Shown here piece by piece: positions 1 through 12,901 of a DNA stretch of 64,000 nucleotides. Position 1 is the stretch's first letter, and the number at the start of each line of letters is the position of its first letter. Source of the stretch: Dipetalonema caudispina (lineage: Eukaryota > Nematoda > Chromadorea > Rhabditida > Onchocercidae). The DNA lies in assembly GCA_013365325.1 (NCBI GenBank), contig JABVXV010000029.1, positions 1-64,000 of the forward strand, written 5' to 3'. The position numbers and the translations under genes are program-made. The notes below the pieces were generated by a model. The model ran no database searches. It saw nothing but the letters and a program-made list of their open reading frames with translations, and was not told the origin of the DNA.

Positions 1-146
<146 letters not shown>

Positions 147-3100
147 AAGAGCAATTATTTTTATATCATGTTCACTTAGAAGAATTTTATGTTTGCATTA
201 AACAATCAGAAATTGCGAGAAATTTTAGTATGATTTTACTACTTTTTATTTTTTCTTATATTCCATTTATTCTATATTGTTTAATGCAATAGATTATAAA
301 ATTTTGGTTTTTATTTAATTTCTCAACCATAAGAATTCATTTTTTCTCAAACTTTCTTCCATCCATTGATATAAAAGATTTCACAACCATAAAGAGTAAT
401 TCTTTGTTTACATTAAAAAAAAAAAAAAAAAAATGCTCGTGTTGTCAATGACTCTTGAGTAATCCTTCTTGGGAATGTCCTCCGCTCTGTCCACTACATT
501 CACGCGCAATAAACTCTTCTACAAATCTCTAAAATCTTCTTGGAAAGATCAACGATGATCAACCGGATAGTCTAGCTTACGAATAATTTTGATATACTAT
601 AACTGCAAATTCATTCATTTTAATAAAAAAATTTATGATTATTTTGGACGGAAAACTAAAACGAAGATTTCAACCAAACGTTTTACTCAGGAAAAGTATT
701 TCTATGCATATTTGAAACTATAAATGTTTAAGGGATGATGAAAAATTGATTAATTCAGTTATGATCATACGAAATTGATCATATTGAGGTAGCCGGAAAA
801 AATTAAAATCATAAATTTTACTAGCGATTATGTCTTTCAGATATATCATTTGTGGGTGAATATCATTTAAGGTTATGGCATGAATTTTTTAATGGCAATA
901 AACTTTTTTCCAGAGAAGTATGCTCGAACTTCTCTAAATTTTTGATCAAATTGAGGCGTTTAATTTTATTATGTAATAAATAAAGTTTAAGGATTTCAAC
1001 AACAACATATAAATATTTTCAACAATGGCATTATCCTAATCCGCAAGCTTGACGTCATTAGAAAACTGTTCTGCTGAAATTATAAATTCAAATTTATGAT
1101 GTGTTAATGTGTTAATTATTTAATTAGACACTTTTTTCACTTAATATGTTTAGATTTCAATATGGCAAGGATTACAGCATCGAGGATAATATCACTCTCT
1201 ATCTGTCCATCACCTAAATAGATGTGTGATGAAAAGTTAATATCAGTCTAATAAATGCAAAAATTTAAATAAATCCAATCAAAAAAGTAGCTTAAAATTG
1301 GTTAAATTCCATCAAATGAATTGCAATGTCAAAAAATTAGGTAAAAAAAATAAAAAAGTCAAAGGTTAGCTGTAATTAGAGGTCAATGTGGAAGGGAACA
1401 TACAACTAATTTGTCACACATATTGTCACTTTGGCACCTATTTTACGATCAATTAATACAATAAAAGGATGATGGATTATCTCGTCATTAACGACTAAAA
1501 TTGTTGAAAAACTTTTCTATGTTTATTATATTTGCCGCAAACTTAATGTTAAGGCATTTTAGGACAATCTTTACATTCTATGGCTTCTTTAATAATATTT
1601 GCTTCATTTACATATGTTGTATAATCCATTAAAAGATTGAGTTGATAGGTTTGTTCCTTCTTTTTTTTTTCAATTAGCACAAAAAAGCTTCAATTCTATC
1701 GATAATTTCTGAAAATTGAATTATATTAAAGTGAATTAAATTTGAGAAGAAATGGAATAAACAAATAAATAATCATTTTTAAATCTAAAATAGAGTTCAA
1801 ACAAGCAATAAATGGTTAATAAAGTTTGCTTGAAACATTTAAAACATATAAGAATACAAAAAATGCTTTTTTCATGTTACAAATTAATTTCATTTGGAAA
1901 ATAAACATTAACTCATTGACTTTTTTTTTTTCCTCCGTCAATGAGATATTTCATTGTTTTTCAATGATATTTCACTGTGATGTCTAAATTTATAAATATT
2001 TCACATTTAAATTTTCAGTAAATTTTTATTTTATCTTTCATTTACTTCAAGACTCTCTGTTCGTCTATAATAAAATTTTTTTCCCAAATTTGTAAAACAG
2101 TTTAAACATTGATATAGACGAGAAGTGATATATTCAAATAACTATGGCTTCCATTCATAACTCGAAAGTATCCTGAACCTTTTCTTGCTTCTTTCCGCAA
2201 TAATAATACGAATTTCCGGAAATACTACAGTAGTACGGAGAGACGTATCATTACGAATAGTAGTCTTTTCTTAATGTGAAACATAGGATAGAATCAGCGT
2301 AAATTACAATTTAATGTATCATTTTATTAATTTATATTTTTAAAAAAGCGACCATATCATCTAATGGTAGTTTATATTAATAGATTGAATATTAGCTATC
2401 TGATTATGAGTAATTATCTCAAACCGGTCAAATTATCCGGCATCAAAATAAGCTATCGATTCCAGAAGAAGTTAACATTGATATTGAAGTAATGTTTACT
2501 TAAAAATTAATTTGTTGAAAATTTCAAAAAGAATCTAAAAAAAGGACTGATATTGTTCATTGTTAATTATTTATAAATTATTAAACCATTATTTTTTTAA
2601 CTTATTTTTTCTTCAAAGTGTCTTGTTCGAAAAAAAAAAAATTGAGCGATAATTAACGACTTTGATTAAATGATCGTTTCAGGGATGACTTTTAACTTAC
2701 ACTTATAACTTATAAAATGAATTCTTTTCCTTATCAATTCAATTCGAAGATTGAAAGGGAAAAAGAAGATTCAACAACGATCGTATTATTTCTACAAAGT
2801 TAACCACAAATGAATCAACTGATGATCTGTTTATAAACTACAATTTAATTATATTTATTCAACTTATGTTTATATTTAAAAGCTTCAACTGTATGGATTG
2901 TAAATGAATCGGTTATTCATCCATCTGTTTTTCTGGTATGAAATTAAAAATGAATCAATTATTCTTACAATTTCTAAATGTTCATACATCAGTTACATAG
3001 TTGTAATTTTGGTTAAAATCTTAGTTTGAAGAGTAATAGCAACTTTCCTATCAAATATAGGTAGCACTGGAAGGTATAGCATTTCTGATTTCATTTCAAG

Positions 3101-4841
3101 TTTTCATGACAGATATGGACTTGTCACTTCTTTTTTTTTTTTCTGTTTCTTACTTCATAACATACAGTAAATAAACGATAAACAAACGTGTAAACAACCC
3201 AAAGCAATCAATTATATCAATTTGGCCCAAAAATTTAAAATTTAATCAAATAACAATAATGGTACTTCTCATACCTGATACTTCTGAATCCTTTAATTAT
3301 GGTTAAATGAATAATTACTCCGATCAATGACATAACAACTCGATTTGTCAATCTTTAATCTCATACTTTGCATCTTTTTTTTTGATTTTTGATCTTTCGC
3401 GTTAATTTTTAGCCTCTCATTTCAATTTTTTTGTTTTTTTTTTTTATCCTTAATCTTTCATTTTTTTTTAACTTTTCATCACACAGCCATTGTCCGGTCA
3501 TTCGGGACGTAAATACTGCACAATTATCCGGTATACGAGTATTGTCCAGTACAGGATGACATGCTCTGTGTATGTGTGTAATCGGATTTTTAAACGCATT
3601 GCTTTGTTTAATCATACCTATTTATCCTTGCTTTTCGCAAAATTCCCATGATATTTTACTAGCAGTTTAGTGGTTAATGAGTTCCCATGATGGAAAACTA
3701 TTGGGAGTTCAATTCCTTCGTCAGGCTTTGCTCACTGACCGACCTCTTGGCAATGATGTTTATATGAATTGAATTTCTTCAACTGATGGAAGCAGATGCG
3801 GAAGAGTGTTTTAAACTGAGCCGAGTATAGCGCATCCCTTCCTTTGTCTTCCACAAAAGGAATATAGAGTAAATCCCCCAAATTACTGAATTCAGTGAGA
3901 AAAATACAACTTCTAAATGTCTTTTGGGTTTCAAACAAATCTTTTCATTTCGAACTCCTCAGGAATCAGATGACTGTGTGTTATTGTTTTTTGCTAGAAT
4001 AAGCAAGAACCAAAAATCATTTACATTATCGAAAAATACGACACTAAAGAATAATACTGAACAATATAGGTTAAAGAGAGAAGCATATCAATGTATGTTT
4101 CTAAAATCTAGTAAGTTCCAATTTCAACAAAAAGAAAGCAAAATTTGAAAAACTTATTAAAGCATGTATATTATCCAGAATACAAGGAAATAAATATTCA
4201 AGAAAGTATCGACTAACATTATGGTTTGCATCATAAAAAAGGCAAAAAAGAGGAATGTTGAGTGAATACAGAAGCGAGTAAAAATGCAGTAACAGAAATG
4301 CGACATTTTGAATGTCGAAAAACTGTACTAACAACTGTCTAAAAAATGGGACGTTAATGAAAGGGTTGATGAAAAAAATTGTTTTAATTATTATTATAAG
4401 ATTCTTCAAAGGCACGACGAATAGTTGGTAAAAAATGCATTGAAACTGCCATCTCAAAGATTTTAAACTCTTTAGTCAATATCCAATAAACAGTATAAAG
4501 ATCTCCTAGAGTTAAAACTTACGTCTTTATTTTCATTTTTATAATGCGTTCCTTGTAGTGTAGAACCTTATATTTCAGTGCGGAATTGTGTGAGGTAGAA
4601 CACACAGCAGGCTAGACACCGCTGATAATAAAAAACTGAACTCCTTTTCAACACCAAAAAAAGCTTGATATTGGAATCTTCTCCTTGAATAAGACCCATA
4701 ATTAAATTCATTCATGGTAAAATTTTCTTCCAATAATATGCACTTTTAACAACCTGCTTATATTAAACTTTCCAAATGGGCTTAAAAATGAGGATGTTTT
4801 CAAGATGATTATTTAGGAGGTCTCGAAGGAGATGCGAGAGA
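147..4841. other. gene-poor AT-rich stretch
   Basis: I see no convincing exon on either strand. Open frames here are short, hydrophobic or low-complexity, as expected from AT-rich DNA. Poly-A/T runs occur near 416-432, 1661-1670, 1920-1932 and 3130-3142. The right end must hold the 3' UTR of the minus-strand histone deacetylase gene; a TTTATT (AATAAA on the minus strand) at 4526-4531 is a reasonable poly(A) signal about 310 nt past its stop. Confidence 0.6.
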
Positions 4842-7800
4842 TCATAGACCTGATGTGGACCTAGAATACCTTAGACCTGAAGATTTAGGAGACCTTGAAC
4901 ACTTTGAATCTAAGAGGGACTTAGGAGATTTTGGACTCTTTGGAGACTTTGGTGATGAGATCCGAACTCGCTTGGCTTCTGGAGATAAATCTTCAGCGTT
5001 AAGATTATGAGATCGTTCATTTCGATTTGGTTTTATACTCTGTTCTTCATAAAATTCGTTATCACCTTCCACGCAGGTTTCTAGAACTGAAATGCAATAA
5101 GGAAAGTTGGAATCTAGAACATGACAAATTAAGTATCTACTGCGACTACCTGGTTTTGTGCAAGGTGAGTAACTGTAAACTGCTATCTTTTTGAACCTTT
5201 TAAACCATGAAGTAATATTCATATATCCTTCTTACATCAGAATAACTGGGAAAGGTATTATAACTTACTCGAGAAGCGCTTAAATGGATTTTTTGACATT
5301 GTTCCGTCGGCAGGCATTCCGGTGATTCCGTTTCTTACTGCTGAAATAAAGACAAACAGATATCAGAACATGATTACCTGACCACACCGTGAAAAAAAAA
5401 ACGTTATTATGAAAAAAAAAAAAAAAAAAAAAAAAAAAAACGTTAACAACACAACTTACATTGCATTTGCACACCAGGAGCGTGCGGTAAGTGACGCAAA
5501 TGTTCAAAAATTGTCGACCTATAATAAATACAATTTCAATTCAACTGCTTGCCTTTCATTGTTAAGATTTTTAGTACATTATTTTAAAAGAAGCCGACTT
5601 TCCCAAATCTTCTCGTAACTTTTTAATAAATTTTCATGCCACTATTTCCTTTAACTAGCAGTAATTTTCATTCTAAACTTACTGCATTTTTTGAAGATAA
5701 TCGGGTGTGTTTAGATTCGTCATATTTGATGGAACGATATGAAGTTTGAAATCATTTGAGTAATATTCAAAATAATCGTTGTAAGGCAATTCTAAACACA
5801 AAGCAACTTGGATTTGGAACAGAAAATTGTATAGAAAAGTGAAACCATTGGAGGAGAGCAAAATATATTCTTTCTGAACTTGAAACCCATAAACATAAAT
5901 CCTAGAAAATTGCAGTTTCATAACAGAACAACTAGCTTACCATTTGGTATTTCGACATCCAAAGCAATGGATGTCTCATAGGCCCAGCAACGCGCAACAT
6001 TACGAATAGTATAACCGCCGCCACCAAGTAACAAAAGCGGAAGATTGAACTTCTTCATGAATTCAACACATTTACCATGTCCTACAATTAAGAATGTATA
6101 AAGATTTGTAAGAATAATAACAGCCCAATGAAACGGCGAACGAAACGGATTGCAGCCAATGTCACTTTCACGAAGCATGCATTTTTGGAGCGCAAGAGAT
6201 ATGCTATACAGCTAGTCGGTAACATAGACTAAGCTTTATGCATGATAGAGGAGAATCACCTTTTAGAGAAAGGTTGAAACATCCAAGTCTATCACCAACT
6301 AATGAGTCAGCGCCACACTGCAAGACAATAGCTGATGGCTGATATGACAGCATGACCTAAAATGATAGGTGAGATATGTTATCTGGACAGAGACCTGAAG
6401 CATGCACAGGGGCTTGGATTTGGAAGCAAGAATAAACATAGTGATTAACCCTTATGCATCATCGCCTACATTATAAGGTTAATATACCAAAATATTGCAA
6501 AACAGTATGTCAAAATATGAAGCTTACAAAATCTAGCACAAGCAAGTAATGACCCAAGCAAATCTCTTAACATATAAAAAGAAACCTGTTCCATAACTGC
6601 CCTGAATATATATTGGTAAGTGTCATCATCGATACCATCGTGTAGTGGACAATTTACAGCATAGTATTTTCCTTGACCTAAGCCGATATCCTTAACATTT
6701 CCCAATTAAGCAATATTAAATAGTATGTTAGATGATAGAATGCTTATAACATTCCCACCACCCTACATCTCTAATGTAACCTTATCGAACTGTTGAATAC
6801 AAACATGTAAAGAATCCATACTATACTATTTAGCTGAGAAAATATCGCTCCTCAAATCAATGAAAGAGGAACTAGAAAAAACAACTTATCAAAGCTTCAT
6901 CAAAAACTGAACATTACCTGAACATCTCCAGTGCCTGGGAAATATTCACCAAATTTGTGAAATGAAACGGTCATTACACGATCCGTTGTATAGAATGCTT
7001 CCTCAACACCATCGCCATGATGAACATCAATATCGACATACAAAACACGCTGAAATGGCACTGCTTAAATTTATTTCAGCTGTATAAAATCATTAAAACC
7101 TAGTGGACTGAAATAAAATGGAAGACTTAGGTAGTGTTTCACTTCATTTAGAATGTCTCTTAGCACCACTATGTATGACATGGAATATCTAGTGTTCTGA
7201 GTTTCTTAGGTAAGTCAATATATAATGGATACCGTTAATGATGAAAAAACTGGTTTCACAACAGCTTAATGCTCTGATCCATGTTTCAATCATTGCGAAG
7301 ACTTTTATTCTCATCGATTTATGGAAGCATTATGCGCGTCGTCTTTCATTTTAAATCTACAGATCATATATACAACTATCAGCTAACCTGATGATGCTTG
7401 AGAAGCTCAAGAATAGCCAAGACAATATCATTAGTGTAGCAGAATCCAGAAGCCTCACTCTTCTTAGCATGATGTAAACCGCCCATCCAATTTATTGTTA
7501 TATCTGCCTGCTTCTTGTTAAGTTTCGCTGCAGCGGCTTAAATGAAACATAAAATCATAAACAAACATGCAATGTCATTTATCCTTTGCCTTCAAATCCC
7601 TAATTCCCTGAAAATTAAATAAGTTCAATTTCATTACAACAATAAAATGTAGCTGCTTCATAGGAAAGCATGGAGAAATTTAGAAAAATAAATCTCACCA
7701 AGGGAGCCACCGCATGAAGTTTGACAAAATTCATATACACCGTCAAAAACAGGACAATCTTCGCCAACATTGTCTGTAAGAATTTAAGATAAACAACTGA

Positions 7801-9271
7801 ATATAATTAGAGAACTTGAACTACAAAAAAAAGATGAGAGAAATTTTTAAATAGGCCGCATCATAGTGTAAGCCCGATGAAAAACATCCAGTCCCACAAT
7901 ACTCAAGGAACCTTTGCAGTGGGAACCCTGAATAAATGACTACTTCTATGATTTTAATACTTACAGTTTAAACCATAATTAGTGCTTTTAAAATGAAATT
8001 AAACTGCGCATAAAAATCAAAAATGGTTAGTAACATCGTTGACGAGTTTTGGCTGTACTGCTATTAATGAAATCTTCTGGTCGTGCGTTTTTTAAGAATG
8101 TCAAGTAATCGTTGCTGTGATACTTCGTCATTTCCTCAAATGTCGCAACATGAGGTCTCTGAAATATAAACAGCAACAGGTATCGAAAGAGAAATCCACG
8201 GTAAATCATAAAATATTACTCAAGCATATTCTTCCCGAAAACAAATCAGCACTGTAGAAAAATTGAAGATATCTCGTTTCATAGAGAAATGAAAATATTC
8301 CCTCATCTTCTCCCCTTCCCTCCCAACTCAAAATTCGATTCGCAAAGATAAGTTCAAGCTTAAATTTTTTAGAATGTTGGAAGAATGGAAGAACACTCAT
8401 TCATGAATTCCTCTCTTGCAAAACTCCATGTTTCTCTGCACTATATTCGGACGAAGTTACTAATGTTCCTGTTTTATTCCGGAAAAGAAGTATTGTATTT
8501 CCTCACAGAGAAAGAATAAACGACAAACCCTTTTGTTTTTGTTACTTATGTCAATATCTAAGCCTTTCATAAATTTCTTCATTTCACAATATAATCCAAG
8601 CAAATACAACAATCAAAACAGCTAACATAAACTTCCATTCGCCGATAAAGACCATAATTAAGAATAAGATTATGCGCCATCCGGATTCTGTGAGGCTTCA
8701 TCGGATGCCCTTGACCATAGTAGTAATTCCCAACATCCCCTATAAATTGTACAAATTTATTTGTTCTATATAAAACGATTACACAAAGAGGAGTAATCAT
8801 ACATCTTCCTTCATCAAGTACTAATTTTCAGTATTAGACATTAGTGCCACAATGTGCAAGATCCTAAATGATATCCATGGGACACGTTTATTTCTGAAAT
8901 CTCAGAGAATCTTGACCATGTGTATCTAGTGCTGCTGAAAGGCAAACAAAAAGCTTTAAATGATCTTTTTACTTCTATAATTATTTAACTTTTGTGTTAT
9001 AGGTTTGTTTCGCCACTTATTTTTATAAACCGATCCCACGAAACACATATAATTTAGGTTATACATATGTGTATTTTTTCTAATTCCTCAACTCAATAAA
9101 AATAGCAAATTACACCAATATATCACATTTTAAACTAAATTAGTGGCTAACAAGTCCATCTGACATATGGAATAATAATAGTAAGCGTAAATAAGTTCCA
9201 AAAACCATCACAAAATACCAACCGTCATAATAATATGCAACCTTGATCTTGCTGTGAGCCTGAATAGCCAT
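4842..9271 (-). CDS. hda-1: class I histone deacetylase (HDA-1/HDAC1-2 type)
   Basis: Zinc-dependent lysine deacetylase of the RPD3/HDAC1 class, expected in nuclear corepressor complexes. Thirteen exons join in frame to 489 codons: 9223-9271, 8627-8739, 8035-8158, 7699-7773, 7388-7536, 6918-7049, 6586-6690, 6260-6356, 5941-6081, 5683-5791, 5460-5518, 5269-5340, 4842-5086. Family motifs in order: [31 protein letters not shown], the active-site stretch [19 protein letters not shown], zinc-binding [22 protein letters not shown] and [17 protein letters not shown]. The start at 9271 sits one base behind an AG. The last two exons are poorly conserved and end in a basic tail with [13 protein letters not shown] rather than the usual acidic tail. 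The sequence is closer to HDAC1/2 than HDAC3, but which nematode paralogue it is stays unsure. The junction at 5340 is the least certain. Confidence 0.95.
5411..5440. repeat. poly-A run in a histone deacetylase intron
   Basis: A run of about 30 A lies in the short intron between the exons at 5460-5518 and 5269-5340. On the transcribed (minus) strand this is poly-T, between the donor at 5459 and the acceptor at 5341. It breaks the surrounding reading frames into poly-F/poly-K artefacts. Confidence 0.9.
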
Positions 9272-9421
9272 ACTAATCAGCCACTTCTTAACGACCAAAC
9301 GAAAAAGGGTAACTCTTTATCACCGCAAGCTTTCTAAACAACAACTGAAACATAAGTAATATTTCAGTTGAAATATTTTATCGAACGAGTAATTTTAAAA
9401 ATACGTAAAATATTCAATTAA

Positions 9422-9547
9422 TCATACATTGAAATATATTTCAAAAAACTCTTCTGAATCATCCTCTTCCTTGGCTAATTCAGTATGAATGTGAACATTC
9501 ATAAAACGATCAAAAGAAGTGGTGGTTGTAATGGTAGGGTCTTGCAT
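9422..9547 (-). CDS. possible 41-aa small ORF upstream of the histone deacetylase gene
   Basis: An ATG at 9547 opens a 41-codon frame that ends in TGA at 9422. The product begins MQDPTITTTTSFDRF and has an acidic centre (AKEEDDSEEFFE). Its composition looks more like a normal protein than the poly-F/K/I/N frames common in this window. It lies 150 nt upstream of, and on the same strand as, the histone deacetylase start. A GTATGA directly before the stop could act as a splice donor, making this a 5' exon, but I found no in-frame acceptor joining it to the deacetylase. It may be a small gene, an upstream ORF or chance. Function unknown. Confidence 0.3.
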   Translation of the reverse strand: MQDPTITTTTSFDRFMNVHIHTELAKEEDDSEEFFEIYFNV

Positions 9548-9959
9548 GGCACTCAACTGAACTGATCTAACCTATTTTCGGATATTTCCCAAATTTTTTC
9601 TTAGTCGAGTAATGCTGTAATTGTCAGCACGATGACGATTCGTGTAAACCGCACGTAATAATAATATTAATCGATCAGCAACGAGATTTACATAAATCCA
9701 TCAGAAACGGATTACAATAGAAATTCGGCAAAAATGCATGAATAAACATTTTCCTAACTTGTTTCAATCGTAATTCCAATTCATGCTTCGTCGTCCACTA
9801 GTACAACTCTTTTCCATTCTCACTTTTAATTTTAGTTCAAATTTAAATCATAAAAATTTGAATCTAACCATAACAGTCATCATTTGATATGAAAAAAAAA
9901 AATCTCTTTCTTACCAAACGATATGCAACTAGATGACACACATCCATACTTATAGCATG

Positions 9960-10275
9960 TATTCTTCACAATTGCACATATTCAATCCCACAGCACGTAC
10001 TCATTTATTCCATAGCATGCACTCATTCCAATATATGCACATAATCCTTCTAGCAGCACGTACTCATCCATTACAGTAGTGCGCAATCATTACGATGCAT
10101 ACATTTCGATTGCACGTAATTCTTCTAGCAGCACGTACTCATCCATTACAGTAGTGCGCAATCATTACGATGCATACATTCCGATTGCACGTAATTCTTC
10201 TAGCAGCACGTACTCATCCGCTACAACAGTACGCTTTCATTCCAATTGCGCACGTACTCATCCCAGTAAATTGGA
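9960..10275. repeat. 75-bp minisatellite between HDAC and peroxin-19
   Basis: Two nearly identical 75-bp units begin with the same TAGCAGCACGTACTCATCC-type block at 10051 and 10126. A third, diverged unit starts at 10201, and shorter degenerate copies of the GCACGTACTCAT / GCATGCACTCATTCC motif precede them from about 9985. The exact spacing (10051, 10126, 10201) shows the period directly. Because 75 is divisible by 3, one frame reads through as a 25-residue peptide repeat (10079-10300), which I take as a by-product. The array lies in the shared upstream region of two divergent genes. Confidence 0.9.
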
Positions 10276-11128
10276 CGTGCCTGTAATGGTATTAAGTTAG
10301 GATGGCATATGATCAGTGAGATTTTCTGTAACTTCCAACATTCATCTCATAACTATTCAGGCATTAACTATCCAGTTAGAAGGAGAATTAAAACAAAACA
10401 GAGATGTAAGCAACGAAATCAAAATGTGCGTTGTGACCCGTGCGATATGTTACGTTGACATAACTTGGTCAAAGAACTGGTTTATTGGTACGTGTTCGGA
10501 TGATAAAGATTTGTAAAGTTAGAATGAAACAGCAACGTTGTGATTACTGCAAGTTTGTAGTATGTGATATGTGACGTGTATCCTTCTTATCTTGGTCCTC
10601 GATTCTGTTTTCTTTCATATAGTTCATTCATTATTTCACGCGATGTGTCGTAGGTAATGAAATTTGCAGAATAATCTGGTCGTATATTTTTCCATTTGTA
10701 TTAGTCCAGATTATCAATTTTGTTTATGACGTTTTTTGACTTGTATTCCTTGATTCCATGTATCAAGTCTTATCAGTCTTTATTGTATCTTCATGTATTG
10801 CATTGTGTTTCGGCTGCGGTTTTCATTATATAATCCAGAATTGTAATGTTCCTTAAAAATAGTTCCATTCGGCAAAATTCCATCATTCTTCCGTGATTTG
10901 GTTTTGCTGACATAGTATTAATTCGTAACAAATTTCCTCTTTCTCTCCCTTCCTCTCTAAGCTCTTTTGTTTCTCGTATCAATCTTGAATGTGTAATACT
11001 TCTTACCTCCTTTGCCATTTTCAACATTTCTTGCCTTTGCTTGATTTTTTTTCACTTGATAGTGTTAAGGTTGTCGAAGAAGACCATGCTAGTTATATTA
11101 AATTTTAAATTGAATTTGGAATATAATT

Positions 11129-11130
11129 AG
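11129..11130 (+). promoter_or_regulatory. likely trans-splice acceptor of peroxin-19
   Basis: The AG of ATATAATTAG lies 7 nt before the start codon at 11138, with no upstream exon to pair with. This is the expected position of a nematode spliced-leader acceptor. Inference from position only. Confidence 0.45.
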
Positions 11131-11137
11131 CACAAAA

Positions 11138-12901
11138 ATGGCAGAAGCGAATGGAAATGAGGCGGATAGTGATTTGTCGGCCTTGTTGGATAGTGCTTTG
11201 GCAGATTTTGGTCGTACTCGTAACACGGATGATGAGTTGGATTCAGTGATGGATGCAATGGATCAGCAAGCTGTGCAGAAGGCTGCTCAAAAATTTGACG
11301 ACGTAATGAAGACACTTCAAAGACCCAGCAATGATCCGGTATTATTTCCTGTTTTCCGACTGTGATAAATCTCGAAGTTATGGATTTTATTTGCCATTAC
11401 TAACACTCTGTTTTTACAACCTACATGCTTCCTTTTTTTTTCCCGTGATGCAGTCTCTTTTGATAAGAAAAATGATATAAGGATAAAGAGGAATAGGAGT
11501 ATTTTCCTGCATTTTTCATCTCTTTGACTTAGTTCTGTGATATTTTAATAGGCTGCTATACTGAATTCCTAGGAATTTATAAAAATTTGCCTTGGGATAA
11601 TAAGCTTTCATGCAGTCATATCCTCATTTCTGTTTATGCTTTTCATAACATTGCGAATGCGTAGCTTTGCTGCGAAATGTTTGCTAGTGGCATATTATCA
11701 ATACTAATCTGGAAGTATAATTGGACAGATTTATGATATGTAACAATTGCAGAATGTTAATTCACCTGAAACAATACAAATGACCGCAGATGAGCGCAAA
11801 GCTGCTGAGAATTTCCAAAATATGCTTAAAACATTGGTCGAAGCTGAACAAAAAGCATTGAACGAACATCTATCAAACGAGAATGATCAAGATAGTTATG
11901 ATCGGGCTACTGCTGAAGCTTTTATCGAACAATTGAAGGCGAGTTTTTTTTGTCAATTTGCTTTCGAGAAATCCACATCATTCAGAATTGTAAAAGTAGT
12001 TTTCCGAGTCACAATGCAAATAGATCGAGTGTTTTGCCGGGAAGTTTTCTGGAAGATATTTTGAAAATTTGGTTAAAGTGATTCTATGAATTGAACCTGT
12101 CAAGATGGAACCCATTGTTTTGTAGAAATTGTCAGAACAGGATCCGGCTAATCTTGCAGACGAATCGCAGTATAAAACGCTAATGAGTCTTGTTCAAGCA
12201 TTCTTTTCAAAAGATTTGATGTACCCGCCTCTGAAGGAGCTGCTAGAGAAAATTCCCAAGTATGTCTAACATTTTACTATTTTCAGATGAAGATTATCTG
12301 CCTGTAATGAAAACTTTATTGAATAATAGATTGAATAATAGTTTTCATTGAATAATAGAAACTTTTTTCTAAGTAATGAACGTCTGTGCTGCTCATCTAA
12401 ACAAAACTGTGTGAGCTATTATGCTAAGGCATTAAATGGTTGAAATTGCTGACTTCATCGTGCTAGGGGTAGGATTTCAATTTTTTTCTCAAAGTTAATA
12501 CTGATATAAGATGAATAAATTTATTTTTGCTTTTTTGTTAAAAATAATTTCAAATGCATTGCATTGCTTGAAGAAATGCTTCGACTTCATGAGGTGGCAT
12601 TTTCAGCTATATAGCAGAACACAGTGAGTTAGATGCTGAAACAAAGGCTCGTTATGAGAAGCAGATGGATGTAATAGGACGTGTATGTATGGAATATGAG
12701 AAGGATGAAAGCGAAGATTTGGAAGAAATGAAGCGGCGGTTTGATACTATCACCACATTAATGTTGGAATTGCAATCGTATGGGTATCCTCCCGAAGAAT
12801 TAGTGGGCGAAGCTCCTCCTGGCTGGGTTACGGATCCTCAAACTGGCTTACCAAAAGTGGATGATGTATCAAAGGCCGCCGAAGCTTGCTCAGTCATGTA
12901 G
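11138..12901 (+). CDS. prx-19: peroxin-19 (PEX19), peroxisomal membrane protein import receptor
   Basis: PEX19 binds newly made peroxisomal membrane proteins in the cytosol and delivers them to PEX3 on the peroxisome. Four exons (11138-11338, 11753-11938, 12126-12259, 12607-12901) join to 271 aa, close to the family length. The acidic N-terminus (SALLDSALADFG) matches the PEX3-binding region. The C-terminal half carries the conserved block GYPPEELVGE followed by APPGW. The protein ends in CSVM, a CaaX box for prenylation (farnesyl expected with terminal Met), as in other PEX19 proteins. Intron 2 uses a GC donor (AAG|GCGAGT) instead of GT; only this choice keeps the frame into KLSEQDPA. An AATAAA follows at 13021-13026. 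Confidence 0.95.

Larger units (their letters stand above)
9548..11137. other. divergent intergenic region
   Basis: This is the upstream DNA of the minus-strand histone deacetylase gene and the plus-strand peroxin-19 gene. Apart from the 75-bp minisatellite I see no exon of recognisable coding character. The segment 10300-11100 holds only short frames. Promoters for both genes should lie here, but no core element can be assigned by eye. Confidence 0.6.

Noticed and set aside
3668..3725. tRNA-like A box and B box (GTTTAGTGGTTAATGAG ... GAGTTCAATTCC)
   Set aside because: The B box looks good, but the T-stem and anticodon stem do not pair, so this is at most a decayed tRNA-derived fragment. A tRNAscan run and a repeat search would settle it.
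4101..4457. 118-codon minus-strand hydrophobic frame
   Set aside because: Phe/Leu/Ile-rich composition is what AT-rich non-coding DNA gives. It lies in the expected 3' region of the HDAC gene and has no motif.
5280..5507. 75-codon minus-strand frame with a poly-Phe run
   Set aside because: Shadow of two HDAC exons read in the wrong frame through the poly-A intron; the correct frame gives the family block [11 protein letters not shown].
9960..10275. regularly spaced repeats resembling a CRISPR array
   Set aside because: The 75-bp unit is repeated head to tail without unique spacers, and the host is a eukaryote.
10079..10300. 73-codon frame with a 25-residue repeat (NHYDAYI...ARNSSSSTYSS)
   Set aside because: It is the read-through of the 75-bp minisatellite, whose period is divisible by 3. 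No splice, leader or homology support.
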